The notes beneath the pieces were generated by a model. The model saw nothing but the letters and a program-made list of their open reading frames with translations, made no database searches and was not told the DNA's origin. 33,079 nt of DNA, taken from Chitinophagaceae bacterium. Its GTDB lineage: Bacteria > Bacteroidota > Bacteroidia > Chitinophagales > Chitinophagaceae. A program made the translations under genes and the position numbers. Below are positions 26,126-33,079 of the stretch, piece after piece (the stretch's first letter is position 1; every line of letters starts with the position of its first letter). The stretch is taken from assembly GCA_013696395.1 (NCBI GenBank), contig JACCYQ010000146.1, forward strand, positions 1 to 33,079, written 5' to 3'.

Positions 26126-26650
26126 TTATTTCCAGTTCATTCTTTCACGTAGAGAGCGAATTTGAGCAACATGATGGCGACTATGCCATGCATAGCTGCC
26201 TAACAAATACCAAAGAGTGGATTTCTTTTTATATTCAGGATGAAAAATCGTTTTTTCCCAATCGGATTGTTCAAGATGATCTAATAATTCAACCCAGCGA
26301 TTATGTAAGGCAAAGAGAAGTGTAACTGAAATATTAACCGGGATATTTTTAACATCAGGCAGTTCAGCCCATTTATCCTGGTCGTATGGTTTAATGATTG
26401 GGTTATCTTCCGTTAATGCAAGTTTGAAGCGGCAATAGGCATTTATATGACTATCTGCTACATGATGCACTAATTGCTGTAATGTCCACCCACCATCACG
26501 ATAAGATGTTTCCAGTTGACTGGCATCGAGATTTAAAATCGCATTTTCAATATTTCCAGGAAGAAAGCGAATATCGCTTATCCATTGCTGTTTTAATACT
26601 TCCGAGAAAGGTTGTGGCTCATATTCTCCTATTGGATATCTGAAATCCAT
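26126..26650 (-). CDS. YfiT-like DinB-family metal-dependent transferase/hydrolase
   Basis: 174 residues, a four-helix-bundle DinB/YfiT protein. Metal-ligand type histidines are in WTLQQLVHHVADSHINAY (front) and YAWHSRHHVAQIRSLRER (end), the two-site pattern of the YfiT/BstA subgroup, and the front RYPIGEYEP is typical of it. Homologues include bacillithiol S-transferases and unnamed metal-dependent hydrolases; which applies in Bacteroidota is open. A promoter-like pair, TTTG (26697-26700) and TAAATTTTG (26670-26678), 18 bases apart on the minus strand, lies just upstream but in very AT-rich DNA. Followed at 11 bases by the Nudix gene. Confidence 0.88.
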   Translation of the reverse strand: MDFRYPIGEYEPQPFSEVLKQQWISDIRFLPGNIENAILNLDASQLETSYRDGGWTLQQLVHHVADSHINAYCRFKLALTEDNPIIKPYDQDKWAELPDVKNIPVNISVTLLFALHNRWVELLDHLEQSDWEKTIFHPEYKKKSTLWYLLGSYAWHSRHHVAQIRSLRERMNWK

Positions 26651-26807
26651 TATTTATTAATTTAAAATGCAAAATTTAAAATGAAAAATTTATTTTCAAA
26701 TGGATATTGTTTTTTTATTGGATTCACAAACCATTTTAATTTATTTTAAATGGCAATGTTGCCTATCCAAAAATTCATTTTCAAATTGACTAATTGTCAA
26801 ATTGATT

Positions 26808-27569
26808 TCATCCTTCTCGTAAAGAGTGACCGGTTAACTGAATAAATACATCTTCTAAATTTGCTTTTTTTATTTCCTTTGGTCTTTCAAAACCTGAATT
26901 TACCAACTCATCTATCAGCATATCCGGAGTAGATAAAGCAATAATCTCTCCTGAATCTATGATTGCTACCCGGTCACATAATTTTTCGGCTTCATCCATA
27001 TAATGTGTAGTCAGGATAACAGTAGTGCCTTTATCTCTTATTTTTTTAATCAATTCCCAAAGATTACGTCTTGCCTGTGGATCAAGGCCTGTTGTAGGTT
27101 CATCCAAAAAAACAATCCGGGGATCATTGATCAACGTAGTGGCTACTGAGAATCTTTGTTTTTGTCCACCGCTTAATTCCTTAAATTTCGCCTTTGCTTT
27201 ATCCTTCAAATTCACCAGTTCCAGCAATTCTACCGGGGGCATTTTTTTATTGTACATGCCATTGAACAATTCAATCAATTCGGTAAGATTTAAGTTGGGA
27301 TAATATCCACTTGATTGTAATTGTACCCCAATGATCTTTTTAATTTCTCCGGGTTGTTTATCAAGATCAAATCCATTTACAATAACTTTTCCACTGGTTT
27401 TTTCCCGCAACGTTTCAATGATCTCCAGAGTAGTAGACTTGCCAGCACCATTTGGGCCCAGCAAACCAAAGATCTCACCTTCAAATACATCGAAGCTTAT
27501 CCCTTTTACTGCTTTGAACTGGCCATAATTTTTAACCAGTTCTTTAATCGATATGATCACAGGGGCCAT
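26808..27569 (-). CDS. ABC transporter ATP-binding protein
   Basis: ATG 27567-27569 gives 253 residues (MAPVIISIKELVKNYGQ); an upstream TTG frame overlaps the fbp end and is less likely. All nucleotide-binding motifs are present: Walker A GPNGAGKST, signature LSGGQKQR, Walker B IVFLDEPTTGLDP, and switch His in TTHYMDEAE. The layout is that of DrrA/CcmA-like exporter subunits. The membrane partner is not in the window: the gene is preceded by fbp at 7 bases and followed by 157 non-coding bases, then the YfiT gene. So the permease, if there is one, is encoded elsewhere. Substrate unknown. Confidence 0.92.
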   Translation of the reverse strand: MAPVIISIKELVKNYGQFKAVKGISFDVFEGEIFGLLGPNGAGKSTTLEIIETLREKTSGKVIVNGFDLDKQPGEIKKIIGVQLQSSGYYPNLNLTELIELFNGMYNKKMPPVELLELVNLKDKAKAKFKELSGGQKQRFSVATTLINDPRIVFLDEPTTGLDPQARRNLWELIKKIRDKGTTVILTTHYMDEAEKLCDRVAIIDSGEIIALSTPDMLIDELVNSGFERPKEIKKANLEDVFIQLTGHSLREG

Positions 27570-27576
27570 GCAGAAA

Positions 27577-28596
27577 TTATTTTGTACTTCCAATTATGCT
27601 TTCTAATTCTTCCATCATTTTTCGGCTACCGATAAACATGGGTGTACGCTGATGCAATTCTGTTGGCTGAATATCAAGAATTGGCTGAACACCATCCGTG
27701 GCAATTCCTCCTGCAACTTCCACAATAAAAGCGAAAGGATTACTCTCATACATTAATCTCAATTTTCCGCCGGGCCTATCAGAAGTTCCCGGATACATAA
27801 AAATTCCGCCTTTAATCAAATTACGGTGAACATCTGAAACCATGCTGCCAATATAACGTTGCGTATATGGCCCACCGTTAGCCGCATTTTTATTCTGGCA
27901 AATATTTATATAGTCTCTCACTTTTTCATCGTAACGGAAAAAATGGCCATGATTCACGGAATAGATCCTGCCATCATCAGGGCACTGAAGCTGGGGATGA
28001 CTTAAACAGAATTCCCCTATCGAAGGATCAAGTGTAAATCCATTAACACCCCGGCGGGTTGCGTAAACCAGCATGGTTGATGAGCCGTAAACTATATATC
28101 CTGCTGCCACCTGCCTACGCCCCTTTTGTATAAAATCCTCCAGAATAACAGGTGTGCCTTTTGGACTAACCCTTCTGAACACACTAAAAATAGTTCCTAT
28201 TGAAACATTTACGTCTATATTACCGCTGCCATCCAATGGATCAAAAAGGCACACATATTTTGAGTTCATACTTACTTCATCATCAAAAGCAACAAAATCA
28301 TCCAATTCTTCGCTGCCGATACCTGCGCAGCTGATACCGTGTTGCAATGCGCCCATGAACTGTTTATTGGCAAATTCATCCAACTTCATTACGTCTTCAC
28401 CCTGGACATTTATTTTGTTGGCATTCCCAAGAATATCAACGAGGCCGGCCTTATTTACTTCTACATTAACTCTTTTGGCCGCCAGGCCCATATCACGCAA
28501 CAGGCCACTTAATTCACCTGTAGCCTGTGGAAAATCCCGCAGCCCCTGGATTGTGAATTCATCTAAGGTTAATACTTTCCTGTTAAAACCATTCAT
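27577..28596 (-). CDS. fbp: fructose-1,6-bisphosphatase, class I
   Basis: 339 residues. It hydrolyses fructose-1,6-bisphosphate to fructose-6-phosphate in gluconeogenesis. The metal-binding core is at FDPLDGSGNIDVNVSIGTIF (Asp119, Asp122) with Glu96/Glu97 in GIGSEELDD; the sugar-phosphate site follows with YIGSMVSDVHRNLIKGG and YPGTSDRPGGKLRLMYE. Class I by these motifs and by length. It is the first gene of a two-gene unit with the ABC ATPase 7 bases downstream. A TACATTTG promoter box lies upstream, and the leader contains a 7-bp inverted repeat (28600-28606/28623-28629). Confidence 0.96.
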   Translation of the reverse strand: MNGFNRKVLTLDEFTIQGLRDFPQATGELSGLLRDMGLAAKRVNVEVNKAGLVDILGNANKINVQGEDVMKLDEFANKQFMGALQHGISCAGIGSEELDDFVAFDDEVSMNSKYVCLFDPLDGSGNIDVNVSIGTIFSVFRRVSPKGTPVILEDFIQKGRRQVAAGYIVYGSSTMLVYATRRGVNGFTLDPSIGEFCLSHPQLQCPDDGRIYSVNHGHFFRYDEKVRDYINICQNKNAANGGPYTQRYIGSMVSDVHRNLIKGGIFMYPGTSDRPGGKLRLMYESNPFAFIVEVAGGIATDGVQPILDIQPTELHQRTPMFIGSRKMMEELESIIGSTK

Positions 28597-28629
28597 AAAT
28601 CAGCAATTTTGATAAGTAAATTTTGCTGA

Positions 28630-28660
28630 CAAATGTAAGTTATTAATATGGGGAGATAAA
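28630..28660 (-). promoter_or_regulatory. probable promoter of fbp
   Basis: Minus-strand -7 box TACATTTG (28630-28637, exact TAnnTTTG) and a -33-like TTTA (28657-28660) 19 bases apart. The start of transcription would be near 28625, and the TTGCTGA/TCAGCAA inverted repeat lies at the start of the mRNA. Confidence 0.5.
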
Positions 28661-28724
28661 TTAAGTGATCATATGATATTATACGATGTGTATGATTCGT
28701 GAAGGTTAACAAAGCCATACATCC

Positions 28725-28753
28725 TTTGTTTTAAGGTCTGCCTCCTATCTTTG
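28725..28753 (+). promoter_or_regulatory. Bacteroidota-type promoter of lysC
   Basis: TTTG (28725-28728), 17 bases, then TATCTTTG (28746-28753): both boxes match the TTTG / TAnnTTTG consensus exactly. ATG follows 19 bases after the -7 box. This is the best promoter in the window. Confidence 0.7.
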
Positions 28754-28772
28754 CCATCTTAAAAAACAGGAT

Positions 28773-30026
28773 ATGCAGATTTTTAAGTTTGGTGGGGCTT
28801 CGGTTAATAATGTGGATCGTATTAAAAAAGCAGCGCAAATCCTTTATCAATATAAAAATGAAAAAACGCTGGTGGTTATCTCCGCTATGGGTAAAACAAC
28901 CAATGAACTGGAATTGGTTGTTCATGCTTTTTATGAAAAGGATACGGATAAATCACTTGCGCTGTTCCATGAAATAAAAAGAAAGCATCTGGATATTGCG
29001 GCAGAATTGCTAAAAAAACCATTACCTGTATTACTTGATTTTTTTACAGAAGTTGAATGGTTGCTGCATGATAAACCGGTTAAACATTTTGATTATTTTT
29101 ATGACCAGGTTGTATGTATTGGAGAATTATTATCCACCGCTATTGTAAGTGCGTATCTTAATGAAACAGGTCTTGAAAACAAATGGCTGGATGTAAGGGA
29201 TATATTCCGGACGGACAATAATTTCCGGGATGCTATGATCGATTATCAACAAACCACCCTGAATATTCATGAAACCGTCTGGCCACAATTTGAAACATCT
29301 AGCCTGGTGATAACGCAGGGTTTTATTGGCGCAACTTCTGATAATGAAAGCACCACCCTGGGACGGGAAGGCAGTGATTTTAGTGCGGCTGTATTTGCTA
29401 ATATTCTGGATGCTGAAAATTTGATTATCTGGAAAGATGTACCTGGTGTTATGAATGCCGATCCTAAAAAATTTCCCGATGCTGTTTTGATTCCGGAATT
29501 GAGTTATGTAGAAGTAATTGAAATGGCTTATTATGGTGCACAGGTCATTCACCCAAAAACCATCAAGCCTCTCCAAAATAAGCAGATTCCTTTGTATGTG
29601 AAATCATTTTTAGACCCGTCATTACCCGGCACATTGATAAAAAAGCAGCTATTAATAAATCTTCCACCCGTTATTGTATTTAAAGAAAACCAGGTGATGA
29701 TTGAATTCAGAACCAGGGATTTTTCTTTTGTAGGTGAAGAGCATGTTACTCGCTTGTACCAAATTTTTAAGCAACACAAACTAACACCAAATCTTACCCA
29801 AAATACGGCAATCAGTTTTTTATGTGTGATGGATGATCATGAGGAAAAAATTGAGCAACTATCTCTGGAATCGGCTGAAGTGTTCGAAGTTAATGTGACC
29901 AGAGAATTACAGTTGCTTACTGTAAGGCATTTCAAAGAAGCACATCTTAATGATATCATTAAAGAACGTACAATTTTATTAAGGCAGGAAACTAAAGATG
30001 TAGTCCAGGTTTTAATGGCGGGTTAA
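28773..30026 (+). CDS. lysC: aspartate kinase
   Basis: 417 residues, monofunctional. It phosphorylates aspartate, the first step to lysine, threonine, methionine and diaminopimelate. The kinase domain begins with KFGGASV (5-11), with the family Thr changed to Ala, and has LGREGSDFSA at 197-205 and the helix MAYYGAQVIHPKTIKPL. The C-terminal part (about 280-417) is an ACT-type regulatory region, at the short end for the class. No fused homoserine dehydrogenase. The last 15 bases overlap the convergent L,D-transpeptidase gene; no terminator hairpin is seen there. Possibly feedback-regulated by end-product amino acids; that is family knowledge, not seen here. Confidence 0.95.
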   Translation: MQIFKFGGASVNNVDRIKKAAQILYQYKNEKTLVVISAMGKTTNELELVVHAFYEKDTDKSLALFHEIKRKHLDIAAELLKKPLPVLLDFFTEVEWLLHDKPVKHFDYFYDQVVCIGELLSTAIVSAYLNETGLENKWLDVRDIFRTDNNFRDAMIDYQQTTLNIHETVWPQFETSSLVITQGFIGATSDNESTTLGREGSDFSAAVFANILDAENLIIWKDVPGVMNADPKKFPDAVLIPELSYVEVIEMAYYGAQVIHPKTIKPLQNKQIPLYVKSFLDPSLPGTLIKKQLLINLPPVIVFKENQVMIEFRTRDFSFVGEEHVTRLYQIFKQHKLTPNLTQNTAISFLCVMDDHEEKIEQLSLESAEVFEVNVTRELQLLTVRHFKEAHLNDIIKERTILLRQETKDVVQVLMAG

Positions 30027-31196
30027 GCTGCTTGAAAATTCAATTGTAAAACTTTGCTTCATTTTTTTTGCAACGGCTTTATCATGCAACATAGCAGGTT
30101 TCCAGATAGGCATTTTTTCCAGGCGGGTTATAAGATCTTCATTGAAATCATTATTCACTCCGTTTATAACTTTAAAATTGGTAGGCGTCCCGTCTTTATC
30201 TACAATAAATTCAACCTGCACGTGAGCTTTGGTAATATTGGCAGGCAACAGGTCCGACATTTCCTTCCCCACTTTATCCAGGTATGACAAAAAAGCTTTT
30301 CCACCGCCGGGAAATTCGGGCCATTGGTGAACTACGTCTGCCAGTTCTGTAATAGTTCTTTGGCGATGAACAACACTTGGCCTGGTTAGTTTTGTTTTGA
30401 TAACTTCCTTATGTATGGTATGCACCATATATTGGCCTTTATCATCCGTGGTAATTACAGGCAGTTGCCTGAAGCGTTCAAAATAATTATATACCTCTTT
30501 CAATTTTTCAGTAAAAGGCTTAAGGCTGGGATTATTGAACATCAGGTTATTGAGATAATCCTGGCTTCTTTTTACGGTGAACCGGATAGGGAAAATGTGA
30601 ACGGGAATAAAATCCTGTCCCTGGTTTTTTGCATGTGCCGAAAGAATATAAATTTCTTCAATTTGTGGATCGGTTACCGGAATACAACCTACTGTTACAC
30701 AACTTCCATGAATATAAATATCACCCCCGGGTCTTTGAACATCGCTTAAAATACGGTCTGATGAATTGGGGTAATTGATACCTAGTGATAAATGATACGA
30801 ACTCTTAGGATTGAATTCGTTTATATAATAAAAACCTTCTGGTACCTGGTAATCACCTTCTATTCTTTTGGGACCTAATGTACCCGCAAGTGCACAAACC
30901 CGGTAAGTTTTAAATAATTGAAAAGTATCCTGGATATTGTTCTTAACCCAGATTTCCAACTGACTGTCATATTTAAATGACCTGATATAAATAAAATTGG
31001 CCGGCCATTTTAGTTTTTTCTGAGCAAATTGCTTTTGTAAGGTATCTTCTCTCCGGTTCATCGCCTCACTGGCACGTGGAAAGGCTTTTTGATAATCAAT
31101 AAATGTGGATGCAGATGTATATGCCGTTCCACCCTTTTGAGCAGAAATAGATTGAAAGATCAGGCTGGTAAATAATATTAGCAGAATTCTATTCAT
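30012..31196 (-). CDS. L,D-transpeptidase (YafK-like) fused to a TonB C-terminal domain
   Basis: ATG 31194-31196 gives 394 residues starting MNRILLILFTSLIFQSISA, a Sec signal peptide cut before QK; two more ATGs upstream add four residues. Residues about 65-205 hold an L,D-transpeptidase/YafK-type catalytic domain with the active-site block IYIHGSCVTVGCIPVTD (His163 and Cys171 in this numbering). Residues about 285-390 match a TonB C-terminal fold: QWPEFPGGGKAFLSYL, ITKAHVQVEFIVDKDGTPTN, then MPIWKPAMLHDKAV. There is no membrane span between, so it is not a normal TonB. Probably acts on peptidoglycan in the periplasm, with the second domain as a binding module. Single gene, upstream of the HPPD stop by 168 bases. 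Confidence 0.86.
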   Translation of the reverse strand: MNRILLILFTSLIFQSISAQKGGTAYTSASTFIDYQKAFPRASEAMNRREDTLQKQFAQKKLKWPANFIYIRSFKYDSQLEIWVKNNIQDTFQLFKTYRVCALAGTLGPKRIEGDYQVPEGFYYINEFNPKSSYHLSLGINYPNSSDRILSDVQRPGGDIYIHGSCVTVGCIPVTDPQIEEIYILSAHAKNQGQDFIPVHIFPIRFTVKRSQDYLNNLMFNNPSLKPFTEKLKEVYNYFERFRQLPVITTDDKGQYMVHTIHKEVIKTKLTRPSVVHRQRTITELADVVHQWPEFPGGGKAFLSYLDKVGKEMSDLLPANITKAHVQVEFIVDKDGTPTNFKVINGVNNDFNEDLITRLEKMPIWKPAMLHDKAVAKKMKQSFTIEFSSSLTRH

Positions 31197-31306
31197 AGTT
31201 AACATCATAAAAACGGGCTGTATTGATGGTTTATTATAAGATAGGTGATCAGCCTTGTAAATATAGCCTGAAATAAAAAAAAATAATAGTATAAGTTATA
31301 CAGAAA

Positions 31307-31341
31307 CGGGAAACTAATGTTAATATTTGCGTTGTTTCCCG
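31307..31341. other. hairpin between the transpeptidase and HPPD genes
   Basis: 8-bp stem CGGGAAAC/GTTTCCCG (31307-31314 and 31334-31341), 19-base loop, lying 24 bases beyond the HPPD stop. On the minus strand it is followed only by a short T-rich stretch. May end the HPPD transcript. Confidence 0.35.
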
Positions 31342-31364
31342 CTTGTTTTATAAATTAAAATTGA

Positions 31365-32504
31365 TTATAAATTACCTCTCGCTTCCTGTTCCCTTTCTAT
31401 GGCTTCAAACAAAGCTTTAAAATTTCCTTTACCGAAACTTTTAGCGCCTTTGCGTTGAATGATCTCAAAAAATAAAGTAGGCCTGTCTTCAACAGGTTTG
31501 CTGAATAGTTGTAATAAATAACCTTCGTTGTCACGATCTACCAAAATGCCTAATTCTTTAAGTGGCTCCAGGTCTTCATCAATATGACCAACCCGATCTG
31601 TCAGATCATCATAATAAGATGTAGGCACTTTCAAAAATTCCACACCACGGCTCATTAAGGCGCTCACCGTTTTAACTATATCATTGGTTGCAAGTGCTAC
31701 ATGTTGTACGCCTTCACCATTATAAAATTCAAGATATTCTTCTACCTGGCTTTTCTTTTTTCCTTCAGCCGGTTCATTGATGGGGAATTTCACATATCCA
31801 TTACCGCTACTCATTACCTTACTCATTAATGCGGAGTATTCTGTGGAAATATCTTCATCATCAAAAGTCAGAATATTATTAAAACCCATTACATCTTCAT
31901 AAAATTTAACCCAAACATTCATCTGGTTCCAACCAACATTTCCCACACAATGATCTACATATAATAAACCCGTATCTTCAGGCTTATAATGGGGGTTATT
32001 CCAGGCTTTGAATCCGGGCATAAAAACGCCAGTATAATTTTTTCTTTCGATAAATAAATGAATGGTATCGCCATAAGTTTTTATTCCACTCACCACCACT
32101 TCACCTTCAGCATCATTGGTCCGTAAAGGTTTCATATGATTCGAAGCGCCGCGTTTAGTCGTTTCTTCCCATGCTTGCGTAGCATCGTCAACACTTAGTG
32201 CCAGGGTCTTTACCCCATCACCATGTTTGTAAATATGATCGGCAATTTCATTTTCCGTGCGTAAAGGAGTGGTTAACATAAATGTTAGTTTATGTTGCCT
32301 GACAACATAACTCACCCTGTCCTTCATTCCTGTTTCGGGTCCTGCATAAGCCAGAGCCTGGAAACCAAATGCACTCATATAAAAATGCGCTGCCTGCTTT
32401 GCGTTGCCAACATAAAATTCTACATAATCGGTACCATGCAACGGTAAAAAATCAGTTTGTCCTGATGTTGCATTATTTGTTTGTGTTACTGTTAGATTTG
32501 CCAT
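31365..32504 (-). CDS. hpd: 4-hydroxyphenylpyruvate dioxygenase
   Basis: 379 residues of the vicinal oxygen chelate superfamily. It converts 4-hydroxyphenylpyruvate to homogentisate with O2 and Fe(II), in tyrosine breakdown. The three iron ligands are in place: His185 (YVDHCVGNV), His268 (GVQHVALATNDI) and Glu347 (TLFFEIIQRKG). The N-terminal half-domain begins TDYVEFYVGNAKQAAHFY. The C-terminal block RKGAKSFGKGNFKALFEAIEREQ is the closing helix typical of true HPPD rather than hydroxymandelate synthase. No homogentisate dioxygenase lies within the window on either side. Upstream is a 469-base gap with no clear -7 box near the start. Confidence 0.96.
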   Translation of the reverse strand: MANLTVTQTNNATSGQTDFLPLHGTDYVEFYVGNAKQAAHFYMSAFGFQALAYAGPETGMKDRVSYVVRQHKLTFMLTTPLRTENEIADHIYKHGDGVKTLALSVDDATQAWEETTKRGASNHMKPLRTNDAEGEVVVSGIKTYGDTIHLFIERKNYTGVFMPGFKAWNNPHYKPEDTGLLYVDHCVGNVGWNQMNVWVKFYEDVMGFNNILTFDDEDISTEYSALMSKVMSSGNGYVKFPINEPAEGKKKSQVEEYLEFYNGEGVQHVALATNDIVKTVSALMSRGVEFLKVPTSYYDDLTDRVGHIDEDLEPLKELGILVDRDNEGYLLQLFSKPVEDRPTLFFEIIQRKGAKSFGKGNFKALFEAIEREQEARGNL

Positions 32505-32857
32505 GATAATTTTTTAATCAGCAATAGAAATTTTAAATCATCGTCATTTGCACAGTTTACCCTGACGTAGGAAGGGCACACTTGTACTGTAAATCAATAT
32601 TGTTTTAAATACTAAGCGGTCGCCTGGGGTGCCAATTTTTTTAATAGCAGTGGTCCATACTAAGACTTTCAACCAGCAAAAAATATTGCTGCCGCTGGTC
32701 ATTAAAAAGCTTTTGAGGATAATCTGGTCGCATGAAACAAAATTAAGATTTTAGTTGATCAGTTGATATTGTTGATTGGTTGATTAATTTATCCCAATAC
32801 CTAATTACAATGTTTAATTGTTTAATTGTTGAGAAGTTTAAACCTGTCGAAGATCGT

Positions 32858-32940
32858 GCCCAATTCCCAATTTCCTAATTCTCTATTCAACTTCAAACCG
32901 TCAAATATTCAACAAAATCAACCATTCAACTTTTCAACCA
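32858..32940 (+). repeat. AATTCC/TCAACC word repeat, related to the 8711/8824 pair
   Basis: Starts GCCCAATTCCCAATTTCC and continues CTAATTCTCTATTCAACTTC and several TCAAC words. Same block order as the repeats at 8711-8782 and 8824-8900, 24 kb away. Confidence 0.5.
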
Positions 32941-32964
32941 CTCAAATATCAACCCTTATCTTTG
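32931..32964 (+). promoter_or_regulatory. probable promoter of purK
   Basis: TATCTTTG (32957-32964), exact TAnnTTTG, with TTTTC (32931-32935) 21 bases upstream as a weak -33. It ends 9 bases before ATG 32974, so the leader would be only a few bases. Confidence 0.45.
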
Positions 32965-32973
32965 CTCTCCATT

Positions 32974-33079
32974 ATGAAAAAGATTGGAATTTTAGGTGGC
33001 GGCCAGTTGGGTCGCATGCTTTTGCAGGCTGCAATAAACTACCCTGTTGAAACATATATTCTTGAAAATGATGATAATT
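32974..33079 (+). CDS. purK: 5-(carboxyamino)imidazole ribonucleotide synthase, first 35 codons
   Basis: The frame opens at ATG 32974 and runs off the window. The visible start reads MKKIGILGGGQLGRMLLQAA, the ATP-grasp PurK opening with its GGGQLGRML signature, then INYPVETYILENDDN. PurK converts aminoimidazole ribonucleotide with bicarbonate and ATP in purine synthesis. The call rests on the N-terminus only, but that motif is highly specific. Confidence 0.88.
   Translation, partial: MKKIGILGGGQLGRMLLQAAINYPVETYILENDDN

Larger units (their letters stand above)
32505..32973. other. 469-base non-coding gap between hpd and purK
   Basis: No convincing gene. 32505-32740 is ordinary mixed sequence with a palindromic patch at 32672-32699 (ACCAGC/GCTGGT around CAGCAA/TTGCTG); its role is unknown. 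32750-32850 is rich in TTGAT/TTAATTG words and 32858-32945 in CCAATTCC and TCAACC words (see the repeat entry). The purK -7 box is at the end. Confidence 0.55.

Noticed and set aside
32626-32633. GGGGTGCC, reminiscent of a TPP riboswitch core
   Set aside because: The CTGAGA and other conserved TPP blocks are missing, and neither neighbour is a thiamine gene.

Overview
The window reads as a chromosomal segment of a member of the Bacteroidota, most likely the Chitinophagaceae. The pointers are an AT-rich composition, genes without clear Shine-Dalgarno sequences, several TAnnTTTG (Bacteroidota sigma factor) -7 boxes, a TonB-dependent receptor with an N-terminal carboxypeptidase-regulatory-like domain, a secreted peptidase with a type IX secretion (T9SS) sorting domain, DUF6089/PorG-like barrels, and intergenic islands of AATTCC/TCAACC words. 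No mobile element, CRISPR array, tRNA or rRNA was found. The family assignments come from motifs read by eye and no search was run.

Layout. 1-8508 (all minus strand): a TonB-dependent receptor cut by the window edge, a lipoprotein amidohydrolase, a secreted metallophosphoesterase, two tandem DUF6089 barrel paralogues and a dipeptide epimerase. 8509-8896: a non-coding repeat island. 8897-14386 (minus): a DPE2-type 4-alpha-glucanotransferase, then infC and thrS, which form an operon with a strong terminator after infC and no rpmI-rplT. 14523-16466 (plus): two paralogous secreted proteins of unknown function. 16498-18012: a CHRD lipoprotein, a short ribosome hibernation factor and a frameshifted DoxX gene. 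18188-24142: a DUF819 membrane protein, a divergent pair of exported peptidases (S8 subtilase and M57 metzincin) and a TonB-like protein. 24268-28596: folC, then on minus a DinB/YfiT-Nudix pair and an fbp-ABC ATPase pair. 28773-33079: lysC, an L,D-transpeptidase/TonB-C fusion, 4-hydroxyphenylpyruvate dioxygenase, a second repeat island and the first codons of purK.

Most genes are housekeeping or envelope functions in short transcription units; this is not a defence or mobile island. The envelope theme recurs: uptake receptor, TonB-like C-terminal domains in two genes, peptidoglycan-peptide metabolism (epimerase, L,D-transpeptidase), and secreted or lipoprotein hydrolases.

The least explained items are the paralogous secreted pair with a shared C-terminal domain, the transpeptidase-TonB-C fusion, the subtilase whose catalytic Asp position reads Glu, the two-armed intergenic repeat islands, the thrS leader hairpins, and infC uncoupled from the ribosomal protein genes. 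I did not find a clear multi-gene system that I would call undescribed.
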